64,000 bases of DNA from Palsa-504 sp963839095 (lineage in GTDB: Bacteria; Actinomycetota; Actinomycetes; Streptosporangiales; Streptosporangiaceae), in the NCBI GenBank assembly GCA_963839095.1, contig CAWIUF010000052.1, positions 1 to 64,000 of the forward strand. The letters are read 5' to 3'. Below the pieces are notes generated by a model. It was not told where the DNA came from, did no database searches, and was given only the letters and a program-made list of their open reading frames with translations. Positions 1-10,129 of the stretch are shown here, in pieces; the first letter of the stretch is position 1, and every line of letters starts with the position of its first letter. Position numbers and translations under genes: made by a program.

Positions 1-1363
1 TCCGCGGCGTTACCCGGCCCCCCACGAAGAGGTAGGGCGTGCCGTCGCCGAGCTGGCCAAAGCTGACCGGCACCCACGGCTCGTCGTCACGCGAGCGCAC
101 CACGAACCGGGTGCCCGAGGAGTCCGCCGGGTGCAGCAGCAGTTCCTCCGGCTCGGATGCCGTGAGCGTCGCCAGGTTCCCGGTCATGGTCGTGACCATC
201 CGCAGCTGCCCGTCACGGGCCGACACGTCGAACCGCCGCGACACGCGCTCGTAGCGGCCGGCGTGCTGACCGGGATCCGCCTCGCGGCCCGCCCGCGGCC
301 CGGCCGGCTCCGGACGCGGCAGCGCCGGCATGGTGACGCCCGTCAGGTCCCCGAACACCTCGTCGAACACCTGGCGGTACAGGGCCTCGGACTCCGTGGC
401 GTTGGTCAGCAGGCAGGCGGCTACCCGTGCCTCGGGGTCGATCCGCAGGTAGGCGGACTGGCCGATGGTGTCCCCGTCATGCCCGATGATCGTGCGGCCT
501 CCCCAGCGGCTCAGCCGCCAGCCCAGCCCGACGGCGGCGCCGGGTGCGGAGAAGTCGGGAATCGCGGCGCCCGCCGTCTGCATGGCCGCCACCGACGCCT
601 CGCTGACCACCCGCTTGCCGTCGGCCGTGACGCCGCCGTCGAGCTGCAGGCGGGTGAAGGTGAGCAGGTCGCCGGCCGTGGAGCTGATCAGGCCGGCCGG
701 GCCGACGCTGCGCGGCAGGTTCCAGACGTCGACCGGGGTGCCGCCGCGGCGGTGCCCGACCGCGGCCCGGTGCAGGATCGCCTCCTCGGGCAGGGTGACG
801 GTCCGGGTGAGCGCGAGCGGGCTGATCAGCCGCTCGCGCAGCGACTCGTCCCAGGACTGGCCGTCGAGGACCTCGATGATCCGGCCGAGCACCACGAAAC
901 CGCTGTTGCAGTAGGAGTAGGCCGCGCCCGGGGAGAATACCGACGGGGTCTCGGCCAGCAGGCCGATGTAGCGCTCCACGCACTCGTCGCCCCGGCCGGT
1001 GTCGGTGAAGACGTCGCCGTCGATGCCGCTGGTGTGCGTGAGCAGGTGCCGGATCGTCACCTGGCCGCCCACGTCCCCGGCCCCGAGCCGGACGTCCGGC
1101 AGTACCTCGGCGACGGTCGTGTCCAGCGACAGCTGGCCCTCGTCGACCAGCTGCATGATCATCGTGGCGGTCCAGATCTTGGTGATGGACCCGACCTGGA
1201 ACAGCGAGTCGGCCGTGACCGGGACCCTGGTCGCGGAGTTCAGCTCGCCCGCGGCGGCCAGGATCTCCTGGCCGCCAGCCCAGATGCCCAGGGCCGCGCC
1301 CGGGACCCGCGCCTCGGTGGCGAGTTCATGAAGGCGGGCTGTCCAGTTCGTGACGTTGATCAT
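1..1363 (-). CDS. Serine hydrolase, beta-lactamase/DD-peptidase superfamily (3' end outside window)
   Basis: The reading frame starts at an ATG and stays open to the left edge, so the C-terminus is missing. The translation shows the penicillin-recognising fold: an SxxK motif (SITK, Ser59/Lys62) holding the nucleophilic serine, then a YxN motif (Tyr151-Cys152-Asn153) in the segment YSYCNSGF, and the usual HLLTHTSG segment between them. These are class C beta-lactamase/esterase EstB family hallmarks. No signal peptide is visible, which suggests a cytoplasmic esterase or amidase rather than a secreted resistance enzyme; the substrate cannot be told. It is divergent from the first hydroxylase operon, separated by about 230 bp. 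Confidence 0.85.
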   Translation of the reverse strand, partial: MINVTNWTARLHELATEARVPGAALGIWAGGQEILAAAGELNSATRVPVTADSLFQVGSITKIWTATMIMQLVDEGQLSLDTTVAEVLPDVRLGAGDVGGQVTIRHLLTHTSGIDGDVFTDTGRGDECVERYIGLLAETPSVFSPGAAYSYCNSGFVVLGRIIEVLDGQSWDESLRERLISPLALTRTVTLPEEAILHRAAVGHRRGGTPVDVWNLPRSVGPAGLISSTAGDLLTFTRLQLDGGVTADGKRVVSEASVAAMQTAGAAIPDFSAPGAAVGLGWRLSRWGGRTIIGHDGDTIGQSAYLRIDPEARVAACLLTNATESEALYRQVFDEVFGDLTGVTMPALPRPEPAGPRAGREADPGQHAGRYERVSRRFDVSARDGQLRMVTTMTGNLATLTASEPEELLLHPADSSGTRFVVRSRDDEPWVPVSFGQLGDGTPYLFVGGRVTPR

Positions 1364-1464
1364 GTTATGGACGCTAACGCACGAAGGCCCGGCCTGGCCC
1401 TTACCGTCCGGTCTCGACCATCCTAACCGAAACTAAAACCGACTAATCCAGTTCAGGTTGGATT

Positions 1465-1495
1465 TTGGGGCTCTACCTGCGCGGTCAGTCATAAT
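1465..1495 (+). promoter_or_regulatory. Candidate promoter and operator of the first hydroxylase operon
   Basis: TTGGGG and CATAAT stand as weak -35/-10 boxes about 19 bp apart. The spacer holds TACCTGCGC (1474-1482), the reverse complement of the GCGCAGGTA core found upstream of other hydroxylase units in this window. The arrangement would place an operator inside the promoter. Inference from position and motif sharing only. Confidence 0.35.
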
Positions 1496-1593
1496 GTGCA
1501 GCAGGCGCCTTTGTGGCACCGGTCATGGTGAGCCCGGCCAACTCAGGTGTAGTTTCGCTGGCGGAGCCACATAAGGACAGCGCGGAGGAACAC

Positions 1594-3902
1594 ATGAGCA
1601 TCCTGGGCACCAGGGTGATACGGACCGAGGACCCGCGCCTGCTGACGGCGGGCGGGGTCTACGTCGATGACCTGCGGACGCCGGAGCTTGACGGGGCGGC
1701 GCGGGTGACGTTCGTCCGCAGCCCGGTCGCGCACGCGCGCATCACCGGCATCGACGTCAGCGCGGCCGTCAGCGAGCCGGGCGTGGTCGCGGTGCTGACC
1801 GTCCAGGACATGACCGACCTGGCACCGCCCCCGCCGGACGACGGCGCGGGCGGTGGCGGTGGCGAAGCCCCGATGCCGCTGGGCGGCCCGTGGGCCGAGC
1901 CGCTGCTGGCGGTGGACACGGTGCGGTTCGTCGGCGAGCCGGTCGCGGTGGTCATCACCGATGGCCGCTATCAGGGCGAGGACGCCGCCAACCTGGTCAC
2001 GGTGGACTACGATCCGCTGCCTGCGGTGGTGGGGCCGCAGGCCGCGCTCACCGGCGAGTCGCTGCTGTTCCCCGCGGCCGGGAGCAATATCCCGGCCACC
2101 AAGGAAGCGTCCGCCGACGACGCTCCGTTCGCCGGCTGCGAGGTCGTCGTCGAGCAGGCCATCGTCAACCAGCGGCTTGCCTGCATGCCGATGGAGGGGC
2201 GCGCCACCGCGGCCGCCTTCGAGAACGGCAAGCTGACCGTCTGGCATAGCTCGCAGAACGCTCAGCTGTGCCGCATGATCCTCTGCGGCGTCCTGGGCAT
2301 GCCCCCGGAGCAGATCCGCGTCATCGTGCCCGACGTGGGCGGCGGCTTCGGCGCCAAGGTCGGCATCGACCGGGACGCGATCATCGTCGCCTGGGCGGCC
2401 AGGAAGACCGGCCGCGCCCTGCGCTGGGTCGAGACCCGCAGCGAGAACCTGGTCGGCATGACCCAGGGCCGCGCGCAGCTGCACCACATCAAGATCGGCG
2501 GCAACCGGGACGGCAAGATCCTGGCCTACCGGATCGACGTCATCCAGGACAGCGGCGCCTACTCGCGGATGGGCGGATTCCTGCCCATGCTGACCTGCCT
2601 GATGGCACCCGGCGTGTACGACATCCCCGAGGTCCAGGCCGGCTACCGGGCCGTGGTCACCAATGCGACGCCGATCAGCGCCTACCGCGGCGCCGGGCGG
2701 CCGGAGGCGGCGGCGACGATCGAGCGCGCGGTCGACCTGTTCGCCGCCGAGATCGGCATGGACCCGGCCGAGGTCAGGCGCCGTAACTTCGTGGCCCCGG
2801 ACAAGTTCCCGTTCCAGACCAAGACCGGCGCCCTGTACGACAGCGGTGAGTACGAGGCGGCCCTGGATAAGGTCCTGGCCGGATCCGGCTATGCCGAACT
2901 GCGCCAGGAACAGCAACGCCGGCGGGCCAGCGGCGATGTCAGGCAGCTCGGCATCGGCATCTCCACCTACGTGGAGATCACCGCGGCCGACGGCGCCGCC
3001 GGGGAGACCGCGAAGCTGGAAGTCTCCGACGACGGCACCGCGACCGTCTACACCGGCAGCTCGCCGCACGGCCAGGGGCATCACACCGCGTGGGCCATGC
3101 TCGTCCAGGAGGAACTGGCCATCCCGATGGACAAGGTCACCGTCATCCACGGCGACACCGACCTCGTCCCGGTCGGGGTCGGCACCTATGCCTCCCGCTC
3201 GCTCCAGCTCGGCGGCTCGGCCGTGTACAAGGCGGCGGTCGAGGTCAAGGACGAGGCCCGCCGCCAGGCCGCGGACATGCTCGAGGCGGCCGAGGCCAAC
3301 GTGGTCCTGGACACCGCGAGCGGCCGGTGGCAGGTGCGCGGCGACCCGGACGCCTCGCTGGACTGGGGGCAGGTGGCGGCCCACACCAGCGGCGGCAGCC
3401 TGATCGCGGACGTGAGCTTCACGGCGGACCTGCCCACGTTCCCGTTCGGCGCGCACGTGTCCGTGGTCGAGGTGGACACCGAGACCGGCAAGGTAACGCT
3501 GCTGCGGCACGTGACCGTGGACGACGCCGGGCCGGTGCTCAACCCGGTGCTCGCCGAGGGACAGCGGCACGGCGGCATCGCCCAGGGCGCGGCCCAGGCC
3601 CTGCTCGAGGAGGTCCTCTACGACGCGGACGGCAACCCGCTGACCTCCACCCTCGCCGACTACGCCGCCATCACCGCGGCCGAGCTGCCAAGTTACGAGC
3701 TCCTCGCCAGCGAGACGCCGACCACGGTGAACCCGCTCGGCGTCAAGGGCATCGGCGAGGCGGGGACGATCGGCGCCACCCCGGCCATCCAGAACGCGGT
3801 CATCGACGCGGTCGCGCATCTCGGCGTCCGGCACATCGACATGCCGACCACCCCGCAGCGGGTGTGGACGGCCATCAACGAAGCACAGAAGGCGGGTAAC
3901 CA

Positions 3903-3906
<4 letters not shown>
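1594..3906 (+). CDS. Xanthine-oxidase/CO-dehydrogenase-family large (molybdenum) subunit, copy 1
   Basis: 770-residue catalytic subunit of a molybdenum hydroxylase. It should bind the Mo-molybdopterin cytosine dinucleotide cofactor and hydroxylate or oxidise an unidentified small substrate, working with the FAD and 2Fe-2S subunits encoded next. Seen: the N-terminal segment RTEDPRLLTAGGVYVDD, the Mo-domain glycine loop VPDVGGGFGAK, AYRGAGRPEAAATIER in place of the AYRCSFR of genuine CO dehydrogenase, and a C-terminal GIGEAGT with the catalytic glutamate near residue 722. The ATG at 1594 was chosen because GGAGGAA sits 5-8 bases upstream; an in-frame alternative at 1513 has no such site. The stop overlaps the next start (GTGA). 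Substrate unknown; the form II-type motif argues against CO. Confidence 0.9.
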
Positions 3907-4369
<463 letters not shown>

Positions 4370-4373
<4 letters not shown>

Positions 4374-5191
4374 TCCCGGTGGCCTTCGACTACAAGCGGG
4401 CGGGCTCGGCCGCCGAAGCCCTGGAACTGGTCGCCGAGTACGGCGAAGACGCCAAGTTCCTGGCGGGCGGCCACTCGCTGCTGCCGCTGATGAAACTGCG
4501 GCTGGCCGCCCCCGAGGTGATCATCGACCTGGGCGGCCTGCGTGACCTGTCCTACGTCACCGACCAGGGAACCTACGTCGCCGTCGGCGCGCTGACCAGG
4601 CACCATGACGTCGAGCACTCGGACCTCCTCGCCCGCGACATCCCGCTGCTCGCCTACGCGGCCGGGCAGGTCGGCGACCCGCAGATCAGGCACCGGGGCA
4701 CGATCGGCGGCTCGATCGCGCACGCCGACCCGGCCTCCGACCTGCCCGCCGTCCTGCTCGCGCTGGACGCCACCCTGGTCGCGCAGGGGTCGGGCGGCAC
4801 CCGGGAGATCCCGGTCGGGGAGTTCTTCCAGGGCCTGTTCGAGACCGCGCTCGAGCCGGACGAACTGCTCACCGAGATCCGGGTGCCCAAGTCCGCGTCG
4901 GCCGGGGCCTGGTCGTTCCAGAAGTTCACCCAGCGGGCCATCGACTGGGCCATCGTCGGCTGCGCCGTCCAGGGCGGCAACGTGGCGCTGGTCAACATGG
5001 GCGGGACGCCGCTGCGGGCCGCGGGCGTGGAAGCCGCCCTGGCCGGCGGCGCCGCGCCGGCCGAGGCGGCCGCGCACGCCGCCGAGGGCACCAGCGCCGC
5101 CGACGACATCCGCGCCACCCGGGCCTACCGCGAGCACCTCGCCCGCGTCCTGGTCTCCCGCGCCCTCACCGAGGCAAGTTCAAGACCATGA
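4370..5191 (+). CDS. Xanthine-oxidase-family FAD-binding medium subunit, copy 1
   Basis: 273-residue FAD subunit of the same hydroxylase. The two FAD-binding stretches of the CoxM/CutM family are visible: AGGHSLLPLMKLRLA near residues 33-47 and TIGGSIAHADPASDLP near residues 108-123. The family C-terminal domain ends in YREHLARVLVSRAL. It takes electrons from the 2Fe-2S subunit and hands them to the final acceptor. The ATG overlaps the preceding TGA by four bases, which fixes the start. The next gene lies about 67 bp downstream on the same strand. Confidence 0.92.
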
Positions 5192-5258
5192 TGCCGAACG
5201 GGGTCGGCGCGTCCCCCGGCACCACCGGCTGCCCCGGCCGCCATCCGGGCAGCCCCGC

Positions 5259-5930
5259 ATGATCGAGGCGGTCGTCTTCGACCTGGACGGCGTCCTGATC
5301 GACTCAGAACCCGTCTGGGAGCAGGTCCGCCGCGGTCTGGTCGCCGAGCGCGGCGGCCACTGGGCGGCCGACGCCCAGGACAAGCTCATGGGCATGAGCA
5401 CCCCCGAATGGGCCCGGTACCTCAGCGAGGACCTCGGCGTCGGCCTGCCCCCCGCCGAGGTGGCGTCGATCGTGGTCGACCGGATGGCCGCCAGCTACCG
5501 GGAGCACCTGCCGCTGCTGCCGGGTGCCGTCGAGGCGGTGCGGCGGCTGGCCGCCCGCTGGCCGCTGGGCCTGGCCAGCTCGGCTCCGGCCGTGCTGATC
5601 GACACCGTCTTGCAGGCGGCGGGCCTGCGCCCGGATTTCCGGGTCACGATGTCCACCGAGCAGGTACCGCGCGGCAAGCCCGCCCCGGATATCTACCTGG
5701 CCGTGGCGGACAGGCTCGACGTGGCCCCGGCCCGTTGCGCGGCCGTGGAGGACTCATCCAACGGCCTGCGCTCGGCCGCCGCCGCGGGCCTGCGCGTCAT
5801 CGCCATCCCGCGCCCCCAGTACCCTCCCGATCCCGACGCCCTCGCCCAGGCCAATCTGGTCCTCACCAGCCTCGACGACCTGACCCCCGAAGCCGTGGCG
5901 GCGCAGGTCGTAATGCCGAAAGGGTGCTGA
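5259..5930 (+). CDS. HAD-superfamily phosphatase (beta-phosphoglucomutase/DOG-phosphatase type)
   Basis: 223-residue haloacid dehalogenase hydrolase. All four HAD motifs are present: DLDGVLIDSE near the N-terminus with the nucleophilic Asp, LASSAP as the Ser/Thr motif, the lysine in RGKPAPDIYL, and the acidic pair in AVEDSSNG. An alpha-helical cap lies between the first two motifs (subclass I). It probably dephosphorylates a sugar phosphate or a phosphorylated small molecule. No good ribosome site precedes the ATG. It sits between the hydroxylase subunits and their maturation ATPase, so it may belong to the same transcript; whether it has a role in hydroxylase function or is a passenger cannot be judged. 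Confidence 0.88.
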   Translation: MIEAVVFDLDGVLIDSEPVWEQVRRGLVAERGGHWAADAQDKLMGMSTPEWARYLSEDLGVGLPPAEVASIVVDRMAASYREHLPLLPGAVEAVRRLAARWPLGLASSAPAVLIDTVLQAAGLRPDFRVTMSTEQVPRGKPAPDIYLAVADRLDVAPARCAAVEDSSNGLRSAAAAGLRVIAIPRPQYPPDPDALAQANLVLTSLDDLTPEAVAAQVVMPKGC

Positions 5931-5947
5931 AGATAAACTCGACTCTT

Positions 5948-6844
5948 GTGACCAATGATCTTGCTGACCGGTTCCCGCAGGCCGGTGCCTTGTCTTCGGC
6001 TCTGGCGGGGGTCGGGTACCTGGCGGGGGAGCAGCTGGGGGCGGCGTTGTTCCTGGCGGTGCGGATGGGGCAGCCGATCCTGCTGGAGGGTGAGCCGGGG
6101 GTGGGCAAGACCGAGGCGGCCAAGGCGCTGGCGGCGGCGATCGGGACGCCGCTGGTCCGGCTGCAGTGCTATGAGGGGATCACCGCGTCGGAGGCGCTGT
6201 ATGAGTGGAATTACCCGCGGCAGCTGCTGGCGATCCGGCTGGCGGAGGCGGCGGGGGACCGGATCCAGGACCGGGACCTGTTCACCAGCGAGTACCTGCT
6301 GCGGCGGCCGCTGCTGTCGGCGCTGCTGCATCCGGGTCCGCGGCCGGCGGTGCTGCTGATCGATGAGGTGGACCGGGCTGATGACGAGTTCGAGGCGTTC
6401 TTGTTCGAGCTGCTGGCGGAGGCGGCGGTGACGATCCCGGAGCTGGGGACGCAGCGGGCGGTGCTGCCGCCGGTGACGGTGCTGACGTCGAACCGGACGC
6501 GGGATCTGCATGATGCGCTGAAGCGGCGCTGCCTGTATCACTGGATCGCCTACCCGGGCACGGCGCGGGTGGCGGAGATCGTCCGGCGGCGGGTGCCGGG
6601 GTCGGGGGAGCGGCTGTCGGGGCAGGTCGCGGCGGCGGTGAGCCGGCTGCGGGCGCTGGACCTGACCAAGCCGCCGGGGATCTCGGAGGCGATCAGCTGG
6701 GCGTTCGCGGTGAACGTGTTCGGCGCCGCCGAGCTCGACGCCCCGGTCGCCGGCCAGACCCTGAGCACGGTGCTGAAGTACCCCGAAGACGAGGACACGG
6801 TACGCCAGGCCGGCCTGGCCGCCGTGGTCGGCCGCATTGACTGA
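5948..6844 (+). CDS. MoxR-type AAA+ ATPase (CoxD-like maturation factor)
   Basis: 298-residue AAA+ ATPase of the MoxR family. Walker A is GEPGVGKTEA, Walker B is LLIDEVDRADDE, and sensor 1 is LTSNRTRDL. In CO dehydrogenase systems CoxD, together with the VWA protein CoxE, is needed for assembly of the sulfurated Mo-Cu centre; relatives serve other Mo hydroxylases. Here the CoxE-like gene follows with an 8-base overlap, supporting a functional pair. The start is not certain: GTG at 5948 is preferred, while GTG at 5924 would overlap the previous gene and has its purine run directly against the codon. Confidence 0.88.
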   Translation: MTNDLADRFPQAGALSSALAGVGYLAGEQLGAALFLAVRMGQPILLEGEPGVGKTEAAKALAAAIGTPLVRLQCYEGITASEALYEWNYPRQLLAIRLAEAAGDRIQDRDLFTSEYLLRRPLLSALLHPGPRPAVLLIDEVDRADDEFEAFLFELLAEAAVTIPELGTQRAVLPPVTVLTSNRTRDLHDALKRRCLYHWIAYPGTARVAEIVRRRVPGSGERLSGQVAAAVSRLRALDLTKPPGISEAISWAFAVNVFGAAELDAPVAGQTLSTVLKYPEDEDTVRQAGLAAVVGRID

Positions 6845-8063
6845 GACCGGGACCGTGCCCGGGGCGGCCGGTCCGGACGTGGCCGCCATGGCCACCGGGC
6901 TGGGGATCGCCCTGCACACGGCCGGGCTCCCGGTCGGGCCGGACCGTTGCGAGCGGATGGCCCGCGCGGTGACGGTCATGGGTGCGACCTCGCTGGCCGA
7001 CCTGCGGGCCTGCGCGCTGGCCACGATGGTGTCCGACCCCGGCCAGATGGCTACCTTCGACCGGGTCTTCGCGGCCATCTTCGGCGGTCCGTCCCCGTTC
7101 CGGAACCCGTCGCTGCCGATCCAGCCGCCCTTCCCGCGCCCCGGCGATGATCGCGGCCCGTCATCGGATGGCTCGTCCGCCGCGGATCCGGACGGCCTGA
7201 CGTCGGGCCTTCAGATGATCGAGGCCGGGTTGCCGTCCGGCGATGACGGCGACGACGAGGACCTGCCCGAGGGACCCGCTCTGCAGCGGGTGGCCTCGGC
7301 CACCGAACGGCTGCGCGGCCGTGACTTCACCGAGCTGTCCCCGGCCGAGCTGCGCCAGCTGATCTCGCTCATGCGGGAGCTGGACCTGGCCATCCCGCCG
7401 CGGCGCACCCGGCGGTTCCGGGGACCCCGGAAAGGAAAGCGCACTGACCTGCGGCGGACCATGCGGCAGGCCCGGCGTTCGGGGGGCGAGGTCATCCGGT
7501 TGTCGCACCAGGCCCGGGTAGTCCGGCCGCGCCGCCTGGTCGTCCTGTGCGACATCTCCGGCTCCATGGAGCCCTACGCCCGGGCCCTGCTGCTGCTCCT
7601 CTACGCGCTCAACGGAGGCCAGTTCCGCAGCAGCGAGAACCGGCCGGAGGTGTTCAGCTTCGCCACCCGGCTGACCCGGCTGACCCCGGCGCTGTCCGCC
7701 GCCAGCCCGGCCACCATGCTGGCCAAGGCGGGCGAGGCCGCCCCGGACTGGTCCGGCGGGACCCGGATCGGCGCCGCGCTCAAGGAGTTCAACGACCGCT
7801 ACGGCACCCGGGGCATGGCCCGCGGCGCGGTGGTGCTGATCATCTCCGACGGCTGGGAGACCGGTGATCCCGAGCTGCTCGGGCAGCAGATGGCCCGGCT
7901 GGCCCGGGTGGCCTACCGGATCGTCTGGGCCAACCCGCGTACTCAGTCACCGCGCTACCGGCCCGAGGTCGGCGGCATGGCCGCGGCCTGGCCGTACTGC
8001 GACGCGGTGGTCAGCGCGCACAACCTGGATGCCCTGGACGACCTGCTCGCCGCGCTCAGCTGA
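6837..8063 (+). CDS. VWA-domain protein, CoxE-like
   Basis: 408-residue protein with a C-terminal von Willebrand A domain of the CoxE family. The metal-ion-dependent adhesion site is seen in VVLCDISGSMEPYARALL, giving the DxSxS pattern, followed later by SGGTRIGAALKEF with the conserved threonine. The first half is charged, Pro/Gly-rich and probably partly disordered. MoxR/VWA pairs act as chaperones that insert or modify metal cofactors. The TTG start overlaps the ATPase stop, which argues for translational coupling. The 3' end overlaps the convergent xdhC-like gene by 8 bases. Confidence 0.88.
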   Translation: MTETGTVPGAAGPDVAAMATGLGIALHTAGLPVGPDRCERMARAVTVMGATSLADLRACALATMVSDPGQMATFDRVFAAIFGGPSPFRNPSLPIQPPFPRPGDDRGPSSDGSSAADPDGLTSGLQMIEAGLPSGDDGDDEDLPEGPALQRVASATERLRGRDFTELSPAELRQLISLMRELDLAIPPRRTRRFRGPRKGKRTDLRRTMRQARRSGGEVIRLSHQARVVRPRRLVVLCDISGSMEPYARALLLLLYALNGGQFRSSENRPEVFSFATRLTRLTPALSAASPATMLAKAGEAAPDWSGGTRIGAALKEFNDRYGTRGMARGAVVLIISDGWETGDPELLGQQMARLARVAYRIVWANPRTQSPRYRPEVGGMAAAWPYCDAVVSAHNLDALDDLLAALS

Positions 8064-9250
8064 GAGCGAGCTGGTGGTGGATGCGGCCTTCGGTGTCGGT
8101 GAGGGCCTGGCCGGTGCCGCCCCAGCGGAGCTGGATCAGCTCGGCGGCGATCGAGACCGCGGTCTCCTCCGGGGTCCGGGCGCCCAGGTCCAGGCCGATC
8201 GGCGACCGCAGCCGGGCCAGCTCGTCCTCGGTCAGGCCGGTCTCGCGGAGGCGGGCGAGGCGGTCGTCGTGGGTGCGGCGGCTGCCCATCGCGCCGATGT
8301 ACCCGGCCGGGGTCCGCAGCGCGACCTCCAGCAGCGGCACGTCGAACTTCGGGTCGTGGGTGAGCACGCAGATCACCGTCCGGGCGTCCACCTCGGCGCC
8401 GGCCAGGAACCGGTGCGGCCAGTCCACGATCACCTCGTCGGCGTCGGGGAACCGGGACGGGGTGGCGAAGACCTTCCGGGCGTCGCACACGGTGACGTGG
8501 TAGCCGAGGAACTTCCCGGCCCGGGCCACCGCGGCGGCGAAGTCGATCGCGCCGAACACCAGCATCCGCGGCGGGGGCGCGAACGAGTGCACGAACACGC
8601 TGAGGTCATCGCCGCGCCGTTCGCCGTGCTCGCCGTACCGGCGGATGCCGGTCAGCCCCTGGGCCAGCATCCCGCGCACGTCATCATCGACCGCGGCGTC
8701 CAGCCGGGCTGCGCCCAGCGTGCCCGACGCGCCGCAGTGCCAGCCGTCATCCCCGGCGGCGTCCGCGCCGGCGGCCTCACGGCTCCAGATGACGCGGCGC
8801 GCGCCGGCCTGGCCCGGGCCCGGCGATCACGGTGGCGACCGCGACCGGCTCGCCGCGTTCGACGGCGGCGGCGATCTCGCCGAGCTCGGGGAAGCTGGCC
8901 TTACCGACCCGCTCGACGAACACCTCGATGATCCCGCCGCAGGTCAGCCCGACCGCGAACGCGTCGTCATCGCTCACCCCGTAGGTCTCGAAGACGGGCT
9001 CCCCGGTCCGGCAGACATCCAGCGCGAGCTCGTAGACGGCGCCCTCGACGCAGCCGCCCGACACGCTGCCGAAGACCTCGTGGTCACCGGCGGCCGACAC
9101 GGCCAGCGCCGCGCCCGGGTCCCGGGGGGCGCTGCGGTACGTACGCACCACGGTGGCCAGGCCGAAGGCCTCGCCCGCCTCCCACCACTTGGCGATCTTG
9201 CCCAGGATGTCACGCACGTACGTCACCTCGACTGTCAACGACCTGCTCAT
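8056..9250 (-). pseudogene. XdhC/CoxI-family molybdenum-cofactor maturation protein, frame broken once
   Basis: XdhC proteins bind the molybdenum cofactor and promote its sulfuration and insertion into xanthine-dehydrogenase-type enzymes. The N-terminal domain (from the ATG at 9250) shows SAPRDPGAALAV, SVSGGCVEGAVYE and LTCGGIIEVFVE. The C-terminal Rossmann domain shows RMLVFGAIDFAAAVA and IGAMGSRRTHDDR. The first part ends early at 8777, but the other frame reads on smoothly from about 8825 (ARRVIWSREAAG) into the Rossmann domain. A single-base change in the run of G and C near 8815-8828 therefore splits one gene of about 395 codons. An assembly indel is at least as likely as true inactivation. 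The 8679-8056 part alone can be read from a GTG. Confidence 0.82.
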
Positions 9251-9311
9251 TGGGCCAACTAGCCGCACCGCAGGCGGTATTCCCGGCGGGAATACCGCCA
9301 CGGCGGGCTGG

Positions 9312-10079
9312 CTAGCCCTTCCGGGCGCCTCGCCGTCGCAGCTGCCGGAACCGCCGGCCGAGCAGCGCGAGCGCCGCCGCGACGGCAGCGACGGGCACGA
9401 CCCGCTTGAGGATCGCCGGGCCGACCAGCCGGACCAGGTTGAGCGAGTCGTCGCCCTTGGCCTCGGCCGGAGTCGCGGCGACACTAGCGGCTGGCCGGGC
9501 GGGAGCCGGGGTCACGGCGGCTGGCGACGCCTCCGTTCCGGTCTCGGCGGCCGCGGTTCCGCCGCCGGCCGCGACCGCGCTGGCCTCGGCGGGGGGAGTG
9601 CCCGCGCCGGCGCTCGGCGCGTTGCTGTCGGAGATCAGCTGGGCCAGGTTGTCAGCGAACTTCTCGACCAGCTTGCCGCCGACTTCCGCGATGACGCCGC
9701 GGCCGAACTGAGCCGGACGGCCAGTCACGTTCATCGTCGTGTGGATGACGACCCGGGTGCTGTCCCCCGATGCCTCGGGCTCCAGCGAAGCCCGGACGGT
9801 GGCCGAGGCGGTACCGGCGCCGCGGGTCTCCTTGCCCGACGCCTCGAGTACCACTACCTGGGCCTCGGGGTCACGCTCGATGAACTTCGCGGTGCCGCGA
9901 TAGGTCAGCGATACCGGGCCGACCTTGACCTTGATACGGCCGGTAACCACCTCGCCGTCGAACTCCTCGACCGTCGCGCCGGGCATGCACGGCGCGATCC
10001 TCTCGACGTCGAGGAGCACTTCCCACGCCTGGGCGGGCGAAGTGGGAACGCTGAAGACGTTATCGAGCTCCATGCTCAT
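9312..10079 (-). CDS. CoxG-like SRPBCC protein with C-terminal membrane anchor
   Basis: 255 residues. Residues 1-150 match the carbon-monoxide dehydrogenase subunit G family (SRPBCC fold): MELDNVFSVP, LLDVERIAPCMPGATVEE, VGPVSLTYRGTAKF and a C-terminal helix with KLVEKFADNLAQLI. A long Ala/Pro/Thr linker follows, then one hydrophobic helix (VVPVAAVAAALALLG) ending in a basic tail, RRFRQLRRRG. This fits proposals that CoxG anchors the oxidase to the membrane or links it to quinones. A second ATG six bases in (10073) is an equally good start. It lies in the minus-strand accessory group with xdhC and the XRE regulator. Confidence 0.9.
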   Translation of the reverse strand: MSMELDNVFSVPTSPAQAWEVLLDVERIAPCMPGATVEEFDGEVVTGRIKVKVGPVSLTYRGTAKFIERDPEAQVVVLEASGKETRGAGTASATVRASLEPEASGDSTRVVIHTTMNVTGRPAQFGRGVIAEVGGKLVEKFADNLAQLISDSNAPSAGAGTPPAEASAVAAGGGTAAAETGTEASPAAVTPAPARPAASVAATPAEAKGDDSLNLVRLVGPAILKRVVPVAAVAAALALLGRRFRQLRRRGARKG

Positions 10080-10129
10080 CGGTGAATCACTCTCTCTGGC
10101 TGGGTCCGGTCAGTGGATCATGCCGCTAT

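Noticed and set aside
131..1426. Long plus-strand open frame opposite the serine hydrolase
   Set aside because: It is Arg/Gly/Ala-rich without family motifs and is a mirror of the minus-strand gene, which carries SxxK and YxN motifs.
5948..8063. MoxR-VWA pair as a defence or phage-related system
   Set aside because: The VWA domain is of the CoxE type and the genes follow Mo hydroxylase subunits, so a maturation role fits better.
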